Source: Clostridia bacterium (GTDB lineage Bacteria; Bacillota; Clostridia; Christensenellales; Borkfalkiaceae). Taken from it: a stretch of DNA of 28,585 bases. Both the position numbers and the translations under genes were made by a program. The notes beneath the pieces are model-generated. The model ran no database searches. It was given only the letters and a program-made list of their open reading frames with translations, and had not been told where the DNA came from. The DNA is taken from positions 1 to 28,585 of the forward strand of contig JAFVRU010000058.1 in NCBI GenBank assembly GCA_017504065.1, read 5' to 3'. Positions within the stretch are counted from its first letter, which is position 1. Every line of letters starts with the position of its first letter. Below are positions 24,252-28,585 of this stretch, in pieces.

Positions 24252-24304
24252 CTTTCCCTTTTTTATATAAAAAGGGAAAATCGTTATTTTTCCTTTACAT
24301 TATA
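24252..24304 (-). promoter_or_regulatory. gyrB promoter and leader hairpin
   Basis: TATAAT (24304-24299) is preceded by TGG on the minus strand, an extended -10; the -35 box is weak. The 65-base leader can fold a TTTCCC-type hairpin through an A/T run (24252-24281), possibly regulatory. Confidence 0.6.
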
Positions 24305-24444
24305 CCACATTTTTTCAAAAAAGTATAGTGTTTGAAGCAAATTTTTTTCGTCCAACAGGTCGGAAACAAGAAATTCTTTCTCTTTTTGCCGAAATCGCCC
24401 CGTTTTGCCGTCTATTTCGCAAACAATTCCCGTCCTTGAAAGAC

Positions 24445-24474
24445 AACGCGAGCGGTGTTCCCGCTCGCGTTTTT
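24445..24474 (+). terminator. plus-strand terminator without an obvious gene
   Basis: AACGCGAGCGG (24445-24455) pairs with CCGCTCGCGTT (24461-24471), then TTTTT on the plus strand. No plus-strand gene lies upstream. In the minus direction its T-tract is poor. It might end an unrecognised short RNA from 24305-24444, or simply be a structural hairpin. Confidence 0.5.
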
Positions 24475-24527
24475 CGGCTCGTTTTTATACCGATGCTTTA
24501 AAATTGTCTTGCGTGCAATCTCGTCCC

Positions 24528-24605
24528 TTGTCATTGCGAGCCGTTGGGCGTGGCAATCTCTTATTCGCATAGATTTCTTCGTCGCTTTGCTTTTCGCGAT
24601 GACAA
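24528..24605. repeat. palindromic dispersed repeat (TTGTCATTGCGAG type)
   Basis: The left end TTGTCATTGCGAG (24528-24540) is nearly the inverse of the right end TTCGCGATGACAA (24593-24605), with GTGGCAATCTC and AGATTTCTTCGTCGC in the interior. Very similar CATTGCGAG...CGCAATGAC palindromes are widespread in unrelated bacterial genomes as non-autonomous dispersed repeats. A minus-strand frame of 83 codons (24412-24663) that crosses it is not a gene. Confidence 0.75.
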
Positions 24606-24640
24606 TTTGGATAACGACCAAGCGACACGCTAACAGCACC

Positions 24641-24854
24641 GAAAGATAGAAAGACTTAGTCAAGACTTGGTCTTGCGTTCACTCGTGATGACAAAAAAGG
24701 GAACGAATACGTTACACCTTTCCACTCAAGAAAGATAGAAAGACTTAGTCAAGGCATTACCTTGCGTTCACTCGTGATGACAAAAAGGGAAACGAACGAG
24801 TAACACTCTACCGACACCGAAAGATAGAAAGACTTAGTCAAGACTTGGTCTTGT
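24641..24854 (+). repeat. tandem 89-bp repeat, two full and one truncated copy
   Basis: GAAAGATAGAAAGACTTAGT starts at 24641, 24730 and 24819, an exact 89-base period. Each copy continues with a small hairpin (CAAGAC-TTG-GTCTTG, CAAGG-CATTA-CCTTG, CAAGAC-TTG-GTCTTG). Copies one and two then have GCGTTCACTCGTGATGACAA and a variable segment ending in a GTTACAC or GTAACAC-like block. The third copy stops at its hairpin, which ends next to the dus stop codon. The GATGACAA block resembles the right end of the neighbouring palindrome, so the array may be derived from it. Confidence 0.85.
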
Positions 24855-25792
24855 TATTGCCAAATTTCTCGCGCCACCGCCAACACTTCGTCGGGGGTCT
24901 GCGCGTTGAAAAACCGTTCCTTATACGCCGCCGCGCCCCGCTCGCCTTTCACGTAAAACACCCCCATTTTCCGCATGAATACCGTCGTGAACCGTTCGTC
25001 GCAAGTCTTTCTCGTCCATTCGAAATGTTTTTCGAACATCGCAAGCTTGCTCTCTTGCGGCGAGCCCGTCAACTCGCAGAAGATTTGCGGCTGAAAGAGC
25101 GCCGCCCGCGCGACCATGACTCCGTCCGCGCCCGTTTCGTTCATCAGCTTGTCCGCGTCCGATTGTGAAAACACGCCGCCGTTGGCGATCACGGGAATCT
25201 TTACCGCCGCTTTCGCCGCCGCAATCTCGCCGTAATTTACTTCGCCTGCATACACCTTGTCTTTCGTCCTGCCGTGGATCGTGATTAGGCTCGCGCCCGC
25301 GCCTTCCATGCGCTTGGCAAACTCCCGCGTGATCAGCTTGTCCGCCGTAATTCCGATACGGAATTTCACCGTTACCGTCTTTCCGCTTTTCACGCATTCC
25401 TGCACGATCTTTTCCGCAAGCGCGGGATTTTCGAGTAACGCACTGCCTTCGCCGTTTTTATAGATCTTGGGAACGGGACAGCCCATATTGATATCGACGA
25501 TCGGGAACGGAGCAAAACTCTCGTGCTCGCACGCCAATCGCATCGTGGACGGCTCACTCCCGAAAATTTGCGCCGCGACAAGCCCTTCGTCGGAGTCCGT
25601 ATATAGTAACTCTTTCGTGTTCTCGCTGCCGTATTTCAAACCCTTGGCGCTGACCATTTCGGTATAGCAAAGCCCCGCGCCGTACGACGAGCAAAGCCGA
25701 CGGAACGCATAATTCGTATACCCTGCAAGCGGCGCTAAAAATACGTTGTTTTTTAGCGTGATCTTGCCGACGTTGATAGGCGATAATCTCAT
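24854..25792 (-). CDS. dusB: tRNA-dihydrouridine synthase (DusB-type)
   Basis: A 312-aa flavoenzyme that reduces specific uridines in the tRNA D-loop. The FMN barrel shows APLAGYTNYAFR (20-31), NMGCPVPKI (102-110) with catalytic Cys105, KFRIG, ITIHGRT and ANGG, and the C-terminal helical domain binds tRNA. The length fits DusB. Its ATG overlaps the TGA of the upstream EamA gene (ATGA, 25792-25789), indicating translational coupling. The third copy of the 89-bp repeat ends immediately next to its stop codon. Confidence 0.95.
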   Translation of the reverse strand: MRLSPINVGKITLKNNVFLAPLAGYTNYAFRRLCSSYGAGLCYTEMVSAKGLKYGSENTKELLYTDSDEGLVAAQIFGSEPSTMRLACEHESFAPFPIVDINMGCPVPKIYKNGEGSALLENPALAEKIVQECVKSGKTVTVKFRIGITADKLITREFAKRMEGAGASLITIHGRTKDKVYAGEVNYGEIAAAKAAVKIPVIANGGVFSQSDADKLMNETGADGVMVARAALFQPQIFCELTGSPQESKLAMFEKHFEWTRKTCDERFTTVFMRKMGVFYVKGERGAAAYKERFFNAQTPDEVLAVAREIWQ

Positions 25793-26700
25793 ACCTGCCC
25801 CCTTTCTTCTTTCGTTTTTACCAATTTTTCTTTATGCGCGAATACCGCTTTAAAAATCGCCGCGCCGATGATGATTACATAGCCGAGCACGCTAAACCAA
25901 TCGGGGAATTCCCCGAGAAAACATGCGCCCCAGATCGCCGCAAACAGGACTTGGGAATAATCGTATACGGAAATTTCTTTCGCGGGCGCGTACGTATACG
26001 CGGCGGTTACGGAGAGTTGCGCGCCGCTCGCCGCGCAGCCCGCCAAAAGCAAAAACCCAAGCTGCGCCCAAGTCATCGGTTCGTACTGCCAAATTACAAA
26101 CGGCAGCATCGCCAAACAGGAAAACGTCGAGAAAAAGAACACGATCATCGCGTTGCGCTCCCCACGTTTGCCGAGTTTTCGAACGAACGTATACGCCAAT
26201 CCCGCGCCCAATCCGCCGAGCACGCCCAACGCGGCGGGCAAGCTTTTGTTAAAATCAAAGGACGGTTTGACGACGAACAACGCTCCTGAAAACGCCACCG
26301 CGACCAAAACCCAATCTTTTACGCTCGCCTTTTCCCGCAATAAAAATACGGAAAATACGATGGAGAAAAAGGGAGCGAGTTTATTTAAAATGGACGCGTC
26401 GGAAATGTTCATACGGTCGATGGCATAGAAGTTGCACAAAATCCCCACCGTGCCCGCAACCGACCGCGCGAGCAGGGACGGCAAACTCCCCTTTTGCATT
26501 TTCAAGGAACGGCTTTTGATCAAAATTCCAAGCCCGACGAACGCCGCGACGAGATTTCGGAAAAAGGATTTTTGAAACACGGGCAAATCCCCTGCAAGCC
26601 GCACAAATAAGCTCATTAAGGAATAAAACAGCGCCGAAACGACGATATACACGACGCCGAGCCACGGATTTTTTTGCGGTTGTTGTGCGTTTTCCTGCAT
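25789..26700 (-). CDS. EamA-family (DMT superfamily) transporter
   Basis: A 303-aa protein with about ten membrane helices in two five-helix EamA repeats (first ending near 145, second near 285). The typical end-of-repeat pattern is seen in LAPFFSIVFSVFLLREKAS, with Glu before the basic segment, and in the mirrored second half. Such transporters move amino acids, nucleotides or drugs; the substrate cannot be inferred. AAAGGAG precedes the ATG. It is coupled by a 4-base overlap to dusB, although their functions have no obvious link. Confidence 0.9.
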   Translation of the reverse strand: MQENAQQPQKNPWLGVVYIVVSALFYSLMSLFVRLAGDLPVFQKSFFRNLVAAFVGLGILIKSRSLKMQKGSLPSLLARSVAGTVGILCNFYAIDRMNISDASILNKLAPFFSIVFSVFLLREKASVKDWVLVAVAFSGALFVVKPSFDFNKSLPAALGVLGGLGAGLAYTFVRKLGKRGERNAMIVFFFSTFSCLAMLPFVIWQYEPMTWAQLGFLLLAGCAASGAQLSVTAAYTYAPAKEISVYDYSQVLFAAIWGACFLGEFPDWFSVLGYVIIIGAAIFKAVFAHKEKLVKTKEERGQV

Positions 26701-26723
26701 ACGTCTTACTCCTTTCCTATAAT

Positions 26724-26752
26724 AGTATACTCTGTTTTTCCGAAAAAGTAAA
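26724..26752 (-). promoter_or_regulatory. promoter of the EamA-dusB unit
   Basis: On the minus strand TTTACT (26752-26747), 17 bases, TATACT (26729-26724). It abuts the rpmA terminator. Confidence 0.65.
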
Positions 26753-26754
26753 AT

Positions 26755-26785
26755 AAAAAACCCGACTACGCGAGTAATCGGGATT
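26755..26785 (-). terminator. terminator of rplU-rpmA
   Basis: CCCGACTAC (26761-26769) pairs with GTAATCGGG (26774-26782), allowing one G-T pair, and runs into six T on the minus strand. Confidence 0.9.
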
Positions 26786-26806
26786 TTTGCTTATTTTGCG
26801 TTTGTC

Positions 26807-27094
26807 TTATTTTGCTTCCGCTACTACGGGATAAACGCTTGCCTTTTTCTTATCTTTGCCCATTCTTTCATACCGAACGACGCCGTCAACAAGCGCGAAC
26901 AACGTATCGTCTTTGCCGATCCCTACGTTTGCGCCCGGGTGAATCTTCGTGCCGCGTTGACGAACGAGAATGTTCCCTGCAACAACCGATTGACCGTCGC
27001 TGCGCTTCGTACCAAGATGTTTCGCTTCGCTGTCTCTACCGTTGTGGGACGAGCCGGTACCTTTTTTATGAGCGAATAAACTGATGAAAATCAT
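26807..27094 (-). CDS. rpmA: 50S ribosomal protein bL27 with N-terminal extension
   Basis: A 95-aa ribosomal protein near the peptidyl-transferase centre. The conserved body begins AHKKGTGSSHNGRDSEAK (8-25). Residues MIFISLF before it form a short hydrophobic extension ending in Phe-Ala. Firmicutes bL27 carries such an extension, which the cysteine protease Prp removes before assembly. The likely cut is between Phe7 and Ala8. It is shorter than the Bacillus version (which ends LQFFA). AAGGAG precedes the ATG. rplU lies directly upstream and no prp gene separates them. Confidence 0.97.
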   Translation of the reverse strand: MIFISLFAHKKGTGSSHNGRDSEAKHLGTKRSDGQSVVAGNILVRQRGTKIHPGANVGIGKDDTLFALVDGVVRYERMGKDKKKASVYPVVAEAK

Positions 27095-27150
27095 TTTTAT
27101 CTCTCCTTAAATTTCAAATTTCTTTTGACCGTACTACGGTCGCCTTGCAA

Positions 27151-27456
27151 TTAAAGTTCGATTTTTTCGATCTTAACTGCCGTGAAGGGTTGTCTGTGCC
27201 CTTGCTTCTTACGTTCGTTCTTCTTCGCTTTGTATTTGAAAACGATGATCTTCTTCGCTTTGTCCTGCTTTACGACCGTAGCGGTAACTTTCGCAGACGC
27301 AACTTCCGCGCCCGTTTTGATACCGTTTTCGTCGGCAACCATCAGCACTTTGAAAGATACGGATTCGCCTTCTGCTGCTGCGAGTTTTTCAACTTTAACA
27401 ACGTCGCCTTCCGACACTTTGTACTGCTTGTTTCCGTTATCGATAATAGCGTACAT
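27151..27456 (-). CDS. rplU: 50S ribosomal protein bL21
   Basis: A 101-aa ribosomal protein. ATG 27456 gives the family N-terminus MYAIIDNGNKQYKVSEGD, with AGGAGG about 11 bases upstream; a longer frame to 27498 would run through the ribosome site and is rejected. The C-terminus KKNERKKQGHRQPFT is the expected rRNA-binding segment. It is first in the rplU-rpmA unit, with a 56-base gap to rpmA that has no gene. Confidence 0.97.
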   Translation of the reverse strand: MYAIIDNGNKQYKVSEGDVVKVEKLAAAEGESVSFKVLMVADENGIKTGAEVASAKVTATVVKQDKAKKIIVFKYKAKKNERKKQGHRQPFTAVKIEKIEL

Positions 27457-27565
27457 AAAAATTTTTACCTCCTCTTTCCAGTCTCGAAGAATTTCCAAGG
27501 CGCGCGCTTTTTTGGGAAAATCCTAAAAAATTGCGTCTTAAAAAAGCCCGTTTCTATCGGCTCGA
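27457..27565 (-). promoter_or_regulatory. rplU leader RNA, possible L21-type autoregulatory leader
   Basis: A leader of about 105 bases precedes rplU. Within 10 bases of the predicted transcript start, AGCCG (27561-27557) can pair with CGGGCT (27549-27544), followed by five T, so it looks like a terminator. Firmicutes are known to carry a structured L21 leader; whether this is the same class needs a model search. Confidence 0.4.
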
Positions 27566-27569
27566 GTAT

Positions 27570-27599
27570 TACTATACCATATTTTTTTTCTATCCGTCA
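27570..27599 (-). promoter_or_regulatory. rplU promoter
   Basis: On the minus strand TTGACG (27599-27594), 18 bases, TGG-TATAGT (27575-27570): near-consensus boxes with an extended -10. Confidence 0.8.
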
Positions 27600-27701
27600 A
27601 GCATTTTTGCGCGTTTTTTCTTATTTTTATCAAGATATTGGCAAAAAATCGTATGAAATAGGCGCAAACCGTCCACAATGGGGATAAGGAGAGTGAAAAA
27701 T

Positions 27702-28148
27702 ATGGAACAAACAGCAAAAAAGAAAACGGAAGAGGCTTTGGCGGAGATTTATCGCAACGCGCAGCTCGCCCTGCAATCCATTTCAAACATTTTGCCCGAG
27801 GTGGACGACGAGGAAATCAAGCGCGAGCTTACTTCTCAGCACGAGGAATACGAGCGGTTTTCGGCAAAAGCGGCTATGCTCGCTAAGGACATGGGCTTGG
27901 AGCTGAAAGAGCCAAATCCTATGAAAAAGGCAATGATGTGGGGCTCGATTAAGATGAGCACGATGACGGACAATTCGCGTTCGCACATTGCGGATATGAT
28001 GGTGCAAGGGACGGTGATGGGAATCACGGCGTTGCGCACGTCGGCGAGCGAAGTGCCCGTGGACGGCAACGACGCGATTTTAGAGCTGCTCAATGAAATG
28101 ATTACGGCGGAAGAGCAGTTTGAAAAGAAATGGAAGGAATATTTGTAA
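27702..28148 (+). CDS. helical protein of unknown function, possibly four-helix ferritin-like
   Basis: A 148-aa, Glu/Lys-rich and mostly alpha-helical protein. ATG 27702 is used because AAGGAG lies 10 bases upstream; a GTG at 27693 is too close to that site. Two amphipathic helices (about 5-35 and 42-68) are followed by a Met-rich stretch (MKKAMMWGSIKMSTMTD, about 74-90) and further helices. The pattern recalls small ferritin-like or PA2169-type bundles, but I do not see a metal-binding ExxH set, so that remains a guess. It has its own terminator. Neighbours give no functional clue. Confidence 0.75.
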   Translation: MEQTAKKKTEEALAEIYRNAQLALQSISNILPEVDDEEIKRELTSQHEEYERFSAKAAMLAKDMGLELKEPNPMKKAMMWGSIKMSTMTDNSRSHIADMMVQGTVMGITALRTSASEVPVDGNDAILELLNEMITAEEQFEKKWKEYL

Positions 28149-28153
28149 TAGAT

Positions 28154-28169
28154 TTTTAAACGTGAAACA
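28154..28169. promoter_or_regulatory. weak parS-like half site
   Basis: TTTTAAACGTGAAACA matches the parS consensus at 13 of 16 bases, with the right half ACGTGAAACA perfect. It is weaker than the 3485 site and could be chance. Confidence 0.2.
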
Positions 28170-28173
28170 ATGA

Positions 28174-28211
28174 AAAAAGCGGCTTTTGCAAAATGATGCA
28201 AAGTCGCTTTT
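28174..28211. terminator. terminator of the 27702 gene
   Basis: AAAAGCGGCTTTTGCA (28175-28190) pairs with TGCAAAGTCGCTTTT (28197-28211) with small mismatches, loop AAATGA. T and A runs on both sides suit the convergent gene at 28244. Confidence 0.85.
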
Positions 28212-28243
28212 ACATTATATATAATGATACGTCTGTTCGTTGA

Positions 28244-28468
28244 TTATTCGTCGTCCGAGGCGTCCGTATCGTCCGTGTCAGCAATATCGTCCGTATCGTC
28301 CACGCCGTCCGTTTGCGTTGCGGCGAGGTTTGCCATATCGATAACGACACGGATTTTATCCAAAACGTCGTTTTTGCCATAGCCCGTCTCCGCAGACGTC
28401 GCCAAAAAATTTTTCTCGCCCAAATACAAGTCCGCCGCAATCGCGCGGATATGCTCTTTGAGCTTCAT
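28244..28468 (-). CDS. small protein with acidic Asp/Thr tail, possibly truncated at its 5' end
   Basis: A 74-aa frame from ATG 28468 (or 77 aa from GTG 28477). The N-terminal part (KLKEHIRAIAADLYLGEKNF, residues 2-21) looks like a globular or helical domain. The last 20 residues are almost only Asp, Thr, Ala and Ile. Codon use is like the rest of the window (GCG, GGC, ACG). No ribosome site precedes either start, and just upstream another frame with different codon use takes over, so the true N-terminus may be missing or the gene frameshifted. Function unknown. Confidence 0.45.
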   Translation of the reverse strand: MKLKEHIRAIAADLYLGEKNFLATSAETGYGKNDVLDKIRVVIDMANLAATQTDGVDDTDDIADTDDTDASDDE

Positions 28469-28583
28469 TTTGGGCACGTACTTGTATTTCTTTATTTAGA
28501 GCTGCTATTTTTTTATCAATAATGCTTTGAGATTCTGTATAAATTTCGTCATAACCAGCTTCTATCGCTTTTTCTATACTAAA
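28356..28583 (-). pseudogene. partial A/T-rich reading frame running off the right edge
   Basis: An open frame of 75 codons enters from beyond the window and stops at TAA (28358-28356), in a different phase from the 28244 gene. Its first 45 codons are A/T-rich (AGA, ATA, GGT, CTA) and read like a helical, Glu/Lys/Gln-rich protein (for example EKAIEAGYDEIYTESQSII). After about 28455 it overlaps the host-like gene and loses sense. It may be the 3' end of an acquired gene or the upstream part of a frameshifted gene. Confidence 0.4.
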
Positions 28584-28585
28584 CA

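Noticed and set aside
24412..24663. Minus-strand 83-codon frame beside gyrB
   Set aside because: It runs straight through the CATTGCGAG palindrome and the first 89-bp unit; its peptide is the usual chance translation of that repeat, and it has no ribosome site.
24641..24854. Possible CRISPR array
   Set aside because: Only three copies with an 89-base period, variable internal parts and a truncated last unit; there are no 30-40 base unique spacers and no cas genes.

Overview
The window looks like ordinary chromosome from a Gram-positive bacterium of the Clostridia, possibly one of the uncultured gut lineages near Christensenellales. That lineage is an inference. The supporting signs are strong AGGAGG-type ribosome sites, TTG and GTG starts, TTGACA/TATAAT promoters, a bL27 with the short N-terminal extension typical of Firmicutes, and Clostridia-like housekeeping proteins. 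Base composition is near balanced in genes and very A/T-rich between them. No tRNA, rRNA, CRISPR array, transposase or complete prophage was seen.

Layout. 1-344: a small membrane protein with its own promoter and terminator. 345-3268 (minus): ftsH followed by a ParB-family gene whose CTP-binding motifs look lost. 3269-4464: a 1.2-kb region with no convincing ordinary gene. It holds a parS-like site, a candidate ~110-nt plus-strand sRNA, diverged copies of a dispersed repeat, and a candidate ~380-nt minus-strand structured RNA whose core can form a pseudoknot. 4465-7635 (minus): ppx/gppA-maf-mreB cluster. 7980-8735 (minus): two half-size TauE/SafE-type transporter genes. 8954-12520 (plus): a 1188-aa serine-rich lipoprotein with a second, C-terminal membrane anchor. 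12653-13150 (plus): an orphan membrane protein with a perfect consensus promoter. 13233-16828 (minus): serS, DnaQ-like exonuclease with BRCT-like tail, and an rRNA m5C methyltransferase. 16990-19584 (plus): P-type cation ATPase. 19671-24231 (minus): gyrB-gyrA. 24232-24853: gyrB promoter region plus a palindromic repeat and a tandem 89-bp repeat. 24854-26700 (minus): EamA transporter coupled to dus. 26807-27456 (minus): rplU-rpmA without the usual intervening prp gene. 27702-28148 (plus): a helical protein of unknown function. The right edge (28244-28585, minus) holds an acidic small protein and an A/T-rich reading frame in a different phase, running off the window.

Most genes are housekeeping: envelope shape and quality control (mreB, ftsH), nucleotide and polyphosphate clean-up (maf, ppx), translation (serS, rplU, rpmA, rsmF, dus), DNA topology (gyrAB) and membrane transport. 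The least explained sequence is the 3.5-4.4 kb intergenic region, where promoters, terminators and base-paired helices point to non-coding RNA. Secondary points are the degenerate ParB-like protein with a nearby parS-like site, the compensatory hairpins in the 89-bp repeat, a terminator that runs into the maf start codon, and the foreign-looking right edge.
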